From NCBI RefSeq assembly GCF_000024545.1, contig NC_013947.1:930001-994000 (forward strand): a stretch of 64,000 nt of DNA. The letters run 5' to 3'. The notes under the pieces are model-generated. The model worked only from the letters and a program-made list of their open reading frames with translations, made no database searches and was not told where the DNA came from. Shown here piece by piece: positions 27,869-36,769 of the stretch; the first letter of the stretch is position 1; every line of letters starts with the position of its first letter. A program made the translations under genes and the position numbers. Source of the stretch: Stackebrandtia nassauensis DSM 44728. GTDB taxonomy: Bacteria > Actinomycetota > Actinomycetes > Mycobacteriales > Micromonosporaceae.

Positions 27869-28738
27869 TCACAGTTCGAACTCGGTCAGGATCGGCAGGT
27901 GATCCGAAGCCCGCGGGTCGGTGTCGTCGACGGTCATCGCACGCGGCTCCAGGTCTTCGGAGCCGAACACGTAATCGATGCGGCGCTTGGGTTTCGTGGA
28001 CGAGTAGCTGTATCCCTTCCCGGAACCGGCCACCGCCCACGCGTCGGTGAACCGCCGCGTCATCGCCGCGATCGCGGGCGTGTTCGGCTCGTCGTTGAAG
28101 TCGCCCACGACGACGCTGCGGCGGGCGTCGTCGGCGAACTGTTTCGCGACCGCCTTGGCCTGCGCCGCGCGTTCCTCGTCATGGTGCGCGTGGATGAGAT
28201 GCGTGGTGGCGAAGGACAGCGACCCGCCCGGCATGTCGATCTCGGTGCGCAGCAGCCCGTGCCGCGCGTGATCGTCCCAGCGCGGCAGCGCGACGTTGCG
28301 GGTCTCGCGGATCGGCCAGCGCGACAGGATCGCGGTGCCGTACTCGCGGCGTCGGCCCGCGCCGTCGGATCGCCGCAACTCGTTGAGCCCGAACGCGACG
28401 TGCAGGCCGAGCCGTCTCGACAGCCACGCCGGTTGGTCAACATGGTCGCTGCGTTTCCAGAACCGGTCCACCTCCTGCAATCCGATGACATCGACGTTCA
28501 GTGCCTCGATACGGCGGGCGATCCGTTCCAGGTCGAGCACGTCGTCCGGGCTTGCTCCATGGTGGATGTTGAACGACGCGGCTCGCAGCCACTTGTCGTT
28601 CCCGGTCCGGCGATCGGCGGCCGAGCGCGGGAACGGCTCCGCCGGGCCGGTACTGCCGGTGAGACCCAGCACCACCGCCGCACCGACGGCGCCGTTCAGC
28701 AGCGAGCGCCGCGACCACGTGAGTCTGCGGTTCGACAT
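27869..28738 (-). CDS. Tat-exported endonuclease/exonuclease/phosphatase-family protein
   Basis: 289 residues. The N-terminus has a twin-arginine motif WSRRSLLNG followed by a hydrophobic region, so export by Tat is expected. The EEP fold is seen in SFNIHHGAS, VIGLQEVDRFW, TTHLIHAHHDEE, VVGDFNDEP and the final ASDHLPI. Members cleave phosphodiesters in DNA, phospholipids or other substrates; the specific one is unknown. A TATACA box lies 6 nt before the ATG. A close paralog precedes it. Confidence 0.85.
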   Translation of the reverse strand: MSNRRLTWSRRSLLNGAVGAAVVLGLTGSTGPAEPFPRSAADRRTGNDKWLRAASFNIHHGASPDDVLDLERIARRIEALNVDVIGLQEVDRFWKRSDHVDQPAWLSRRLGLHVAFGLNELRRSDGAGRRREYGTAILSRWPIRETRNVALPRWDDHARHGLLRTEIDMPGGSLSFATTHLIHAHHDEERAAQAKAVAKQFADDARRSVVVGDFNDEPNTPAIAAMTRRFTDAWAVAGSGKGYSYSSTKPKRRIDYVFGSEDLEPRAMTVDDTDPRASDHLPILTEFEL

Positions 28739-28761
28739 CCCGCCTGTATATCCGGTAGCCC

Positions 28762-29598
28762 TTAAAACGCGAAGGTCCCCGACAGCGGCAGGTGGTCGGA
28801 GGCTGACGGGTCCTCGGCGTCGACCGCCATCGCGGCGGGCTTCACGTCGGGCGCGGCGAAGACGAAATCGATGCGGGCGTGCGGATTGTCGGACGGATAG
28901 GTGAGCCCGTCGCCGTCTCCGGCGGCGGCCCAGGCGTCGGGGAGCCGGTTGGCGATCACGTCGATGGACTCCGCGCCCGGCTCCGCGTTGAAGTCACCCA
29001 CCAGGACCGTACGTTGTGGAGCGTCGCCGAGGATCTCGATGATCAGCTCGGCCTGCGCCACCCGCACGCTCTCGTCGGTGCCGTGCTGTAGATGCGTGTT
29101 GGCGAACACGAAGGCACCGCCGGGCGCGTCCAGGACCGTCCGCAACAGACCCCGCTGCTCGTCGTCGCCGGACTTCGGCAGCAACGTGTTCTCCGATTCC
29201 GCGATGGGCCACCGCGACAGCACCGCCGTCCCGTACTGGCGGCGCGGCCTGCCCGGCTCTTCCGGGGCTAGGTCCAGGTTGGCGCCGAAGGCCACCTCCA
29301 GTCCCAGCCGCTCGGCCAGCCAGGCGGGTTCGTCGACGAAACCGCTGCGTTTCCAGAACCGGTCCACCTCTTGCAGTCCGATGACGTCGCAGTTCAGTGC
29401 CTCGATACGGCGGGCGATCCGTTCCAGGTCCATGACGTCGTCGGGACTGGCCCCGTGGTGGATGTTGAAGCAGCCGAACCGCGCCTCGGCGCGGCGGGCC
29501 GAGGCGGTGCCCGGGGCACCCAGGGTCACACCGATGGCTCCGATGGCCAGACCTCCCAGCAGCGAACGCCGCGAGACGGCGAACTGACGTTGACGCAT
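28762..29598 (-). CDS. Tat-exported EEP-family protein, tandem paralog
   Basis: 278 residues, paralog of the downstream gene. The signal is VSRRSLLGG followed by LAIGAIGVTLGAPGTASA, a Tat signal with a cleavage-like AxA. EEP motifs: CFNIHHGAS, VIGLQEVDRFW, FANTHLQHG, LVGDFNAEP, SDHLPLS. The ATG has GGGAGATC upstream. The two genes are 23 nt apart and probably form an operon, suggesting two related secreted phosphodiesterases or nucleases. Confidence 0.85.
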   Translation of the reverse strand: MRQRQFAVSRRSLLGGLAIGAIGVTLGAPGTASARRAEARFGCFNIHHGASPDDVMDLERIARRIEALNCDVIGLQEVDRFWKRSGFVDEPAWLAERLGLEVAFGANLDLAPEEPGRPRRQYGTAVLSRWPIAESENTLLPKSGDDEQRGLLRTVLDAPGGAFVFANTHLQHGTDESVRVAQAELIIEILGDAPQRTVLVGDFNAEPGAESIDVIANRLPDAWAAAGDGDGLTYPSDNPHARIDFVFAAPDVKPAAMAVDAEDPSASDHLPLSGTFAF

Positions 29599-29764
29599 GA
29601 TGATCTCCCATCCTCACCGAGCCGATGCCCCGACACGGTCGCGGGCGCGTCCATGATTTGTCCACGTCACCAGGGCCCTTCGGCCCCTTCGCGCAACCGG
29701 GCAACGCACTGTGACGTTAGAGGTACGAGGAAGTTACCGGCACTCTACTTCCGGGTAAAGCATC

Positions 29765-29789
29765 TGTGATCACTTTGGTCACATATAAC
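29765..29789 (+). promoter_or_regulatory. dyad and -10 box upstream of the first FG-GAP gene
   Basis: TATAAC at 29784-29789 is a good -10, directly preceded by TGTGA (29765-29769) and TCACA (29779-29783), 5-bp inverted arms 9 bases apart. No -35 is evident, so the promoter may depend on an activator bound at the dyad (inference). TGGAG at 29791-29795 is the ribosome binding site for the ATG at 29803. Confidence 0.4.
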
Positions 29790-29802
29790 CTGGAGTTCTT
29801 TC

Positions 29803-31284
29803 ATGTCAAAGAAAGTCGCGCGGCGCGTTGCTGCGTCCATTATGATCGCCGCTTTGCCGGTGGCATTGGTTCAGGCGGCCGGTCCCGCCAGCGCGGGCGA
29901 GTTCGTCGCCGACCCGATCAACGACTTCGACTGCGACGGCCAACGGGACGCGCTGGACGCCGACAGTGCCGCGAGCGTGGGCGGGCACGACGCGGCCGGG
30001 GCCGTGCGGGTGCAGTACAGCGGCACCGCCGCCGCCATCACCATTGACCAGTCCACCCCGGGCATCGCGGGAAGCCCGGAGACCGAGGACCAGTTCGGCA
30101 CCGAGGTCACCGCCTACGACGAGAACGGCGACGGTTGCGACGACCTGGTCATCGGTGCGTCCTATGAGGACCTTGTCGACGAGGGCGGCGAGGAGCAGGC
30201 CGACGCCGGGATGATCTGGATGATCCCGGGTTCGGCTGCGGGCCTTGACACCCAGGCGTCCACGAGCCTCAACCTCAACAGCCCGGGCGTCCCCGGCTCG
30301 ATCGCCGAGTACCAGTGGTTCGGCCGCACCCTGTCGTCCGGCGAGACCCAAGGCGGCGAACCGTACCTGGTGGCCGCCAGCCCCGGCTACCGCACCGGCT
30401 CGACCCAGTGGGCCGCCGGAGCCGTCTACTACCTGCGCGGCGACGAGACCTACCGGATCACACAGGACAGTCCCGGGGTGCCGGGCACCGCCGAGTCCTA
30501 CGACTACTTCGGTGAGCGTATCGCCGTGACCGACCGCTACGTCGCGATCAGCGCTCCCGGCGAATCCATTGGCAGCAAGTCGAACGCGGGCATGGTCCAC
30601 GTCTTCGACCACAACCTGCAAGGCGGCGTCCTGACCACCGTCGGCGCCTTCCACCAGGACAGCCCGGGGATCTCCGGCACCACCGAGACCGGCGACCTGT
30701 TCGGCGACGGCCTGGCCGTCATCGGATACCGCGCCAGCGCGAGTGCTCCGGTCAGCGCTCTGGTCTCGGCCGGTTCGCCCGGCGAGGCGATCGGTTCCAG
30801 CGGCGGCTACACCGGCATGGCGCACCTGATCCGGGTGTCGTCGGTCAACGATCTCGCCCAGGTGTCCTCGGTGCACCAGGACTCGCCCGGCGTGCTGGAC
30901 GTCGCCGAGTTCAACGACGGCTTCGGCGCCGACACCGCGCTGGCCACCTCCAAGGACGACGGCATCGGCAGCCCCGCCACGACCCACTGGGCGGTCGAGG
31001 CCTGGGAGTTCGAGGACGACGGGCAGGGCGGCGAGAACGACAACCCGCAGGTCCACGTCTTCGCCAACCTGACCGATCCCGGGGACGGTGACCGGCTCAT
31101 CGCCGGGAACGACTACGGGCTGCCGCTGGCGAGCACCCCGGTGATCCGGTCCCTGGACGCCAGCGACACCTACCTGTACCTGACGATCCCGACGGATCCC
31201 ACCGCCGTGTACGGCGTGCCGTGGCAGAACATCCTCGGCGGCGGCAGCGAGGAGACCGTGATCCACCGGGTCGATCCCTGGTAG
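29803..31284 (+). CDS. secreted FG-GAP-like beta-propeller protein (paralog 1)
   Basis: 493 residues. The signal peptide ends near ASAGEF, and the mature protein starts with a DFDCDGQRDAL segment. A motif of the form Q-D-S-P-G-V-x-G-x-x-E-x-x-D-x-F-G recurs five times at roughly 60-70-residue intervals, each followed by a blade-like segment; DENGDGCDDL near 105 resembles a calcium-binding FG-GAP loop. The C-terminus YGVPWQNILGG ... HRVDPW is shared with the next two genes. An extracellular seven-bladed propeller is likely; ligand unknown. Confidence 0.82.
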   Translation: MSKKVARRVAASIMIAALPVALVQAAGPASAGEFVADPINDFDCDGQRDALDADSAASVGGHDAAGAVRVQYSGTAAAITIDQSTPGIAGSPETEDQFGTEVTAYDENGDGCDDLVIGASYEDLVDEGGEEQADAGMIWMIPGSAAGLDTQASTSLNLNSPGVPGSIAEYQWFGRTLSSGETQGGEPYLVAASPGYRTGSTQWAAGAVYYLRGDETYRITQDSPGVPGTAESYDYFGERIAVTDRYVAISAPGESIGSKSNAGMVHVFDHNLQGGVLTTVGAFHQDSPGISGTTETGDLFGDGLAVIGYRASASAPVSALVSAGSPGEAIGSSGGYTGMAHLIRVSSVNDLAQVSSVHQDSPGVLDVAEFNDGFGADTALATSKDDGIGSPATTHWAVEAWEFEDDGQGGENDNPQVHVFANLTDPGDGDRLIAGNDYGLPLASTPVIRSLDASDTYLYLTIPTDPTAVYGVPWQNILGGGSEETVIHRVDPW

Positions 31285-31301
31285 CGAAGGCCCAGCTCAG
31301 G

Positions 31302-31329
31302 CCCCCGGAGAAGCCCCGCTTCCCGGGGG
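31302..31329 (+). terminator. hairpin downstream of FG-GAP paralog 1
   Basis: CCCCCGGAGAAGC (31302-31314) pairs with GCTTCCCGGGGG (31318-31329) except for one bulged A, with a 3-nt loop. No T-run follows, so partial termination or 3'-end protection is more likely than full termination. Confidence 0.6.
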
Positions 31330-31428
31330 TCTCGCCGTGTTGGCCGGGTGGCCACTATGCGTCAGCGCCGCAACCCGGTATGGCCCCGCGACGTTTCACA
31401 ATGGCCACGACAACCCCGGAGTGCCGAT

Positions 31429-32937
31429 ATGCCAACGAAACACCGAAAACGCCTCTATGTGTCCATTCTGCTCGCGGCCGTGCCGCTGGCGGTGGCGGGC
31501 GTCGCCATCCCGGCGCTGGCGGGGGACTTCGTCGCCGACCCGGTCCACGACTTCGACTGCGACGACCAGCGCGACGCCGTCCAGCCCACCTCTTACAAGA
31601 ACGTCGACGGCCACGACGGCGCCGGTTCCATCACCGTCCAGTACAGCACCGACGACGAGATCGTCGAACTGACCCAGGCCACCCCCGGCATCGCGGGCAC
31701 CCCGGAACACGACGACAGTTTCGGCGACAAGTACACCTCCTTCGATGAGAACGGCGATGGTTGCGACGACCTCGTCGTCAGCGCCCCCTGGGAGGACGTG
31801 ACCGAGAACGGCACCGAGTCCTATGGCGCCGGAATGATCTGGATCATCCCCGGCTCCCCCGAAGGCTTGCGGCCGAACCAATCCCGCGCGATCAACCTCG
31901 CCACCCCGGGAGTCCCCGGCGCGGTGGCCCAGTACCAGCACTTCGGTGACGCGCTCGCCGCGGGCGACACCGCCGACGGCCAACCGTTCCTCGTCGTCGG
32001 GGCACCCGGCGCCAAGGTCGGCAGCACCAAATCCGGTGCGGGCGCGCTGTACTACCTGCGCGACGACTACACCTACCGGATCACACAGGACAGTCCCGGC
32101 ATACCGGGCAAGGCCGAGTCCAACGACTACTTCGGCGAGTACCTGTCGGTCACCGACCGCTACATCGCGGTGTCCGCGTCCGGCGAGACGATCAACGGCG
32201 CCCCCGACGCGGGCATGGTGCACGTCCTCAACCACCGCTTGTCCAACGGTGCCCTGGGGTCCGTCGACGCGTTCCACCAGGACACCCCCGGCGTCAGCGG
32301 CACCGCCGAGGAGAAGGACGAACTCGGCGAGGAGGGTCTGTCGGTCGTCAACTACCAGGCCGCACCCGGCAAACCGGTCAGCGCGCTGGTCGGCGTCGGC
32401 TCGCCGGGCGAACGCCTGGGCAGCAGCCACAACTGGCACGGCATGGCGCACCTGATCCGCACCTCCGGTTCCGGTGACCGGCAGCAGTTGACGTCGGTGC
32501 ACCAGGACTCGCCCGGCGTCGAGGGCATCGCCGAGGGCGCTGACCACTTCGGATCCGAGGTCGTCGTCGCCACCGAGGGCGGCACCGGAACGCCGTCCAC
32601 GACGCACTGGGCCGTCGCGGCCCTGGAGACGGGTTTCCAGACCGAACCCGACGACGGGTTCGACCGGCCGCAGGTGCACGTCTTCGACGTCAGCGCCACC
32701 CCCGGTGACACCGACAAGCTGATCAAACCCGACGACTACGGCATCCCGCTGTCGAAGGAAGAGGACCTGGAGACGCTGACGGCCAGCGCCGAGTACCTGT
32801 ACGTAGAAACGCCCGGTGACGTGCCCGGCAGCGACGAGCAGGCTTATCCGGACACGGTCTACGGGGTACCGTGGGAGAACATCCTCAATGGACAGAATCT
32901 GCCGGTGGTCCAACACCGAGTCACCCCCTGGCCCTAA
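31429..32937 (+). CDS. secreted FG-GAP-like beta-propeller protein (paralog 2)
   Basis: 502 residues from the ATG at 31429; the upstream open frame has no signal peptide or RBS. The signal ends near ALAGDF and the mature start DFDCDDQRDAV matches its neighbours. The QDSPGI/V-type blade motif recurs, and DENGDGCDDLVVSAPW is the calcium-like loop. A 29-base DNA stretch (32071-32099) is identical to paralog 1 (30448-30476), which points to recent duplication or gene conversion. Confidence 0.82.
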   Translation: MPTKHRKRLYVSILLAAVPLAVAGVAIPALAGDFVADPVHDFDCDDQRDAVQPTSYKNVDGHDGAGSITVQYSTDDEIVELTQATPGIAGTPEHDDSFGDKYTSFDENGDGCDDLVVSAPWEDVTENGTESYGAGMIWIIPGSPEGLRPNQSRAINLATPGVPGAVAQYQHFGDALAAGDTADGQPFLVVGAPGAKVGSTKSGAGALYYLRDDYTYRITQDSPGIPGKAESNDYFGEYLSVTDRYIAVSASGETINGAPDAGMVHVLNHRLSNGALGSVDAFHQDTPGVSGTAEEKDELGEEGLSVVNYQAAPGKPVSALVGVGSPGERLGSSHNWHGMAHLIRTSGSGDRQQLTSVHQDSPGVEGIAEGADHFGSEVVVATEGGTGTPSTTHWAVAALETGFQTEPDDGFDRPQVHVFDVSATPGDTDKLIKPDDYGIPLSKEEDLETLTASAEYLYVETPGDVPGSDEQAYPDTVYGVPWENILNGQNLPVVQHRVTPWP

Positions 32938-32952
32938 AAGGAGCCCCTTCAG

Positions 32953-34401
32953 ATGAGACGCGAAACCATTCGGCTGTGGTCCGGTGTGGCCGCGGCGGCG
33001 GTCGTGGCCGCCTCGGCGCTGGCGATCACCGCTTACGCGCAGGCTGGTGACTTCAATAGGGAACTGACCTTCGACCTCGACTGCGACGACAAACGCGACG
33101 CGGTCGAGGGCGTCCCCTACGCCACCGTCGAGGGCCATGAGGCGGCGGGCGCCGTCAAGGTCAAGTACAGCAAGACCGGTGAGAAGGCCACCATCTCGCA
33201 GGCGACTCCCGGTGTCCCCGGCAGCCCCGAACCCGAGGACGACTTCGGTACGGCGGTGACGTCCTACGACGAGAACGGCGACGGCTGTGACGATCTGGTC
33301 GTGTCCTCGCACCAGGAGGACGTGATCGGCAAGGACGGCAAGAACCACCAGAACGCCGGGATGATCTGGGTGATCCCCGGTTCGCCGTCCGGTCTCGACA
33401 CGCAGGCCGCGCGCGGCATCCACTACGAGACGCCGGGCATCCCCGGCTCGCTGGGAGTCAACCAGTACTTCGGGGAACGGCTGCTGGCCTCGAACTCGAC
33501 GGACGGACCGTACCTGCTCATCGTCGCGCCGGGCCTCGACGACGCCAACGGGGCGGTGTACTTCCTGCGCGCGGCGAAGGCGTACAAGATCACCCAGGAC
33601 TCGCCGGGCGTGTCCGGCGCGGCCGAGCCCGAGGACAACTTCGGTGCCACGTTGGCCGTCAACGACCGGTACTTCGCGATCGGTTCCCCCGGCGAGGAGA
33701 TCGACGGCGCGGACGGCGCGGGCATGGCGCACGTGTTCAGTCTCCAAGCCGTCAACGGCACCATGAAACAGCTCGGCGCCGTCCACCAGAACACATCCGG
33801 AATCTCCGGTGTCGCCGAGAAGAACGACGGTTTCGGCGGCGGCCTGTCGGTCGTCCCGTATCAGCCGAGCTCCGGAGCCAAGGCGATACCGCTGCTGTCG
33901 GTGGGCGCTCCCGGTGAGGACATCGGTGGCGTTCAGGCAGGACAAGACGCGGGTATGGCGCACCTGATCACGTTCCCGTCGACGGGAACGTACAAACAGG
34001 TCGTCGCCGCACACGAGAACACCCCCGGTGTCCCCGGCGAAGCCGAGGGCGGTGACAACTTCGGCTACAGCTCGGTGCTGGTGCCGACCGAGCCGTCCGG
34101 GGTCGCCACTCCGCTCACGGCCCACTGGGTCGTGGCGGGAGGCATCTACGACGGCGACGGCGAGAACCACTACACCGCGCTGTACGTGCTCAGGGTCTCC
34201 GAATCTCCCGGCGGCGGCAACGCCAAGGTGATCGACGGCGACGACTACGGCCTGTGGTTCGACGAGGCCAACGCGGGTTGTTCGCTGCAAGCCGACACGA
34301 AGTTCCTGTACTGCGGCTATCCGCCGGCGGCCGGAGTGCCATGGGGCAACATCCTCCACGGCGAGAGCGAACCGACCGAGTTCTACCGGGTCGACGACTA
34401 G
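32953..34401 (+). CDS. secreted FG-GAP-like beta-propeller protein (paralog 3)
   Basis: 482 residues, 15 nt after paralog 2 with AAAGGAG upstream, so co-transcribed with it. The signal ends near AYAQAGDF. It keeps the DLDCDDKRDAVEG start, five PGV/I-x-G-x-x-E-x-x-D-x-F-G motifs, DENGDGCDDLVVSS and the GVPWGNILHGESE C-terminus. It is more diverged from paralogs 1 and 2 than they are from each other. Probable extracellular propeller; function unknown. Confidence 0.82.
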   Translation: MRRETIRLWSGVAAAAVVAASALAITAYAQAGDFNRELTFDLDCDDKRDAVEGVPYATVEGHEAAGAVKVKYSKTGEKATISQATPGVPGSPEPEDDFGTAVTSYDENGDGCDDLVVSSHQEDVIGKDGKNHQNAGMIWVIPGSPSGLDTQAARGIHYETPGIPGSLGVNQYFGERLLASNSTDGPYLLIVAPGLDDANGAVYFLRAAKAYKITQDSPGVSGAAEPEDNFGATLAVNDRYFAIGSPGEEIDGADGAGMAHVFSLQAVNGTMKQLGAVHQNTSGISGVAEKNDGFGGGLSVVPYQPSSGAKAIPLLSVGAPGEDIGGVQAGQDAGMAHLITFPSTGTYKQVVAAHENTPGVPGEAEGGDNFGYSSVLVPTEPSGVATPLTAHWVVAGGIYDGDGENHYTALYVLRVSESPGGGNAKVIDGDDYGLWFDEANAGCSLQADTKFLYCGYPPAAGVPWGNILHGESEPTEFYRVDD

Positions 34402-34407
34402 GGTGTG

Positions 34408-34427
34408 CGCGGGCATGTGCGCCCGCG
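34408..34427 (+). terminator. short hairpin between secreted-protein genes
   Basis: CGCGGGC and GCCCGCG form a perfect 7-bp stem around ATGTGC, 6 nt after the stop of paralog 3. There is no T-tract, so it may only attenuate transcription into the next gene. Confidence 0.45.
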
Positions 34428-34484
34428 TATGCGGTGCGTCCGTACGGTCCCCAGGGTCCCGACTTCCCACTGGAGACCACAGAT

Positions 34485-35513
34485 ATGCGTTTTTCCCGCT
34501 CCGCCCTGGTGGTGACGGCCACCGCGGCGCTGGTGTCGGCGTCGGCCATCGCCTGGGCCTCGGCTGGTGACCAGGCCGCCGACGACATCATCGAGACCGA
34601 CCTGATCACCAAAGAGCTGCCGGACAGCAGTAGCCCCAAGCCGCTGCTGCGCGTCGACGGCATCGACATGAAGGCCGGTGAACCGCGGCTGCTCACCGGC
34701 AAGTTCTCGGCGACGATGTCGTTCGCGAAACCCCCGAACGACGACGACCGGATCGACATGCTCATGTCGACCTGGATCACCTGCGCCGAGGGCGAACCCG
34801 CGCACGCGCGGCCCTACCCGGACCGCACCGCCCTGTCCAGCCGCAACCACGAGGGCGAGGGGCGCCGGACGGTGACCTCGGTCGGCCTGTACACGCCCAA
34901 GTCCGACGGTGAGTACACGTGTATACAGTGGGCGGTCGGCAGTTATACGATCGGGCCGTCCCGCAGCCTGAAGCCGGTGGCCGGAGCCGACCACACGTAC
35001 CTGCGCGTCGACGGCGAGGTCCACACCGGCGGCGCCGAGTGGTACCAGAAGGACGACAAGGTCGTGCGCAAGGACGACCCGAAGACCTCGACGCGCGAGG
35101 ACAAGGCGACGATCCTGCGCAAGGACTGGAAAGCCGGTTCCGGCAAGGTGAAGGTGTTCCACGGCACCCAGGCCACCGCCGGGGTCGCGGGCATCGCGGG
35201 GATGGACCCGCTGGTGCTGCGCACGGACCTGGTGGCCACCCAGCTGTCCAAGGACGGCACGACCAAGTGCGCGACCGCCACGGGCACCGACAAGCAGTCG
35301 ATCTACCAGGGATCGACCCATCACCTGAAGATCAGCCGCTGGGTGGAGCTGACCCTGTCGAAGGATCCGAAGTGCTCCACGACGGTGCGCGTCGAGGTCC
35401 GGGCGCAGTACATCCTGACCTTGTCGGGCACCCCGAACAAGGCCGGGACCCTGCACGGCGCCCTGAGCGATCCGTTGCGGCCCTACAGCACCGCGCTGGC
35501 CGTCAACGTGTGA
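34485..35513 (+). CDS. hypothetical secreted protein
   Basis: 342 residues from the ATG at 34485. The signal peptide MRFSRSALVVTATAALVSAS ends near WASAGDQ, the same AGD-type mature start as the preceding three secreted proteins, but no FG-GAP motif is present. The mature part has beta-type segments (PLLRVDGIDMKAGEPRLLTG, KFSATMSFAKP) and four Cys that could form disulfides. Family not recognised. The gene overlaps the end of the convergent lipase gene by 11 nt. Confidence 0.7.
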   Translation: MRFSRSALVVTATAALVSASAIAWASAGDQAADDIIETDLITKELPDSSSPKPLLRVDGIDMKAGEPRLLTGKFSATMSFAKPPNDDDRIDMLMSTWITCAEGEPAHARPYPDRTALSSRNHEGEGRRTVTSVGLYTPKSDGEYTCIQWAVGSYTIGPSRSLKPVAGADHTYLRVDGEVHTGGAEWYQKDDKVVRKDDPKTSTREDKATILRKDWKAGSGKVKVFHGTQATAGVAGIAGMDPLVLRTDLVATQLSKDGTTKCATATGTDKQSIYQGSTHHLKISRWVELTLSKDPKCSTTVRVEVRAQYILTLSGTPNKAGTLHGALSDPLRPYSTALAVNV

Positions 35514-36543
35514 CGGTGTTCGTCCACGCCACCGCGTCGTCCAGCGCGTGCTCCAGGATGGACGCGTGGTCGGCCGTGTCGTACCGCCGATAGTGGATGG
35601 TCGTACCCGCCGTCTCCAGTTCCGTGGCCAGACGGCGGGTCAGATGTGGACGGATCGACACGTCCGCGTCGCCCTGTCCGATGAACAGCGGCCGGTCCAG
35701 CGCGGCGATGGGGATCTCGTGGGTGGCCAGCGCTTCGGCCAGCGCCGGGACGGAGTCGATGTCGGTGGCACCCAGGTCGTCGTTCGTCAAACCCTTGGTG
35801 GCCTTGAACAGTTCCACCAGGCTGCCGCGTTCGGCGAGGTCGGCGAGTTCGTCGCCCATGTCGTCCAGGTGGTCCCGGCAGTCGAAGTGGGGGTGCTTGG
35901 CCCGCAGGCCCACCAGGATGAACGGCAGGATCGCCGAGACAGGACCGTCCGCCAGCGCGGTCTTGGCGTCGACCTGTTCGCGCAGATACGAAACCGGGGC
36001 CAAGGCGGCGGTGCCGTTGAAGCGCAGCTCGGGGGCGTACTGGGTGGCCATGGCGGCGGCGTGCAGCGCGGCGTGGCCACCCTGGGAGTAGCCGACCGCG
36101 AACCACTGATCGTCCACAGGGGCGTCGAGTTGCCGGGCGGCTCGCACCGCGTCCACAATGTCGTCGGCCGCCGCCACCCCGTCGAGGTACGGGTGCGGGC
36201 CGGGGGTGCCGAGCCCTTCGTAGTCGGTGGCCGCCACCGCGAAACCCGCGCGCAGCCAGCCGGACAGGAACTCGCGCTCCAGCCGGAAGAACCCGGTCCG
36301 GGAGGGCGCGGTCTTGTCGGCCAGACCGCAGGTGCCGTGGGCGTAGCCCACGACCGGCCAGCCGGTGGCCGGGGCGGCACCGGCGGGAATGAAGACCGAA
36401 CCGGAGATGAGCCGGGGGCGGCCCCGGTATCCCATGCCCTGGTAGTGGATCCGAAACGCCTGGTGAGCGTGTTCGGGCCACAGCGCTACGGGCAGCTCCC
36501 CGACCTTGACGAGCGTGCCCGCCGCGCGACGTGGTTCCGCCAT
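35503..36543 (-). CDS. LIP-type secretory-lipase-family hydrolase
   Basis: 346 residues from the ATG at 36543, which has GGAGG upstream. The alpha/beta hydrolase core has a VVGYAHGTCG segment near the start, nucleophile elbow VGYSQGG (Ser), an acid site GQGDADV and the His in TADHASIL. The segment LRAGFAVAATDYEGLGTPGPHPYL is typical of the LIP family. No signal peptide is visible, so unlike many relatives it may act in the cytoplasm. Substrate probably an ester; unknown. Confidence 0.82.
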   Translation of the reverse strand: MAEPRRAAGTLVKVGELPVALWPEHAHQAFRIHYQGMGYRGRPRLISGSVFIPAGAAPATGWPVVGYAHGTCGLADKTAPSRTGFFRLEREFLSGWLRAGFAVAATDYEGLGTPGPHPYLDGVAAADDIVDAVRAARQLDAPVDDQWFAVGYSQGGHAALHAAAMATQYAPELRFNGTAALAPVSYLREQVDAKTALADGPVSAILPFILVGLRAKHPHFDCRDHLDDMGDELADLAERGSLVELFKATKGLTNDDLGATDIDSVPALAEALATHEIPIAALDRPLFIGQGDADVSIRPHLTRRLATELETAGTTIHYRRYDTADHASILEHALDDAVAWTNTVTR

Positions 36544-36619
36544 CCGGACCTCCTGCTGTGGTGATCGTCTCCGTCGCGATCCTATGGCCTCGACGCGGCG
36601 ATCCGAAAAAATCACGCTC

Positions 36620-36649
36620 TTGCCAAACGCCGGAACGCTGACGTATGGT
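36620..36649 (+). promoter_or_regulatory. sigma-70-type promoter of the thiamine operon
   Basis: TTGCCA (36620-36625), an 18-bp spacer and TATGGT (36644-36649) lie just before the TPP riboswitch. Transcription would begin around 36656 and include the whole aptamer. Confidence 0.6.
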
Positions 36650-36661
36650 CGGCGCATCACC

Positions 36662-36756
<95 letters not shown>

Positions 36757-36769
36757 AGCCCTGGTTGAG

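Noticed and set aside
29765-29783. TGTGA...TCACA as a CRP site
   Set aside because: The arms are separated by 9 bases rather than the 6 needed for a CRP consensus; kept only as a generic dyad.
31396-34470. 1024-codon open frame on the minus strand opposite the FG-GAP genes
   Set aside because: Antisense shadow; the apparent repeats mirror the plus-strand blade repeats, and no start with an RBS fits.
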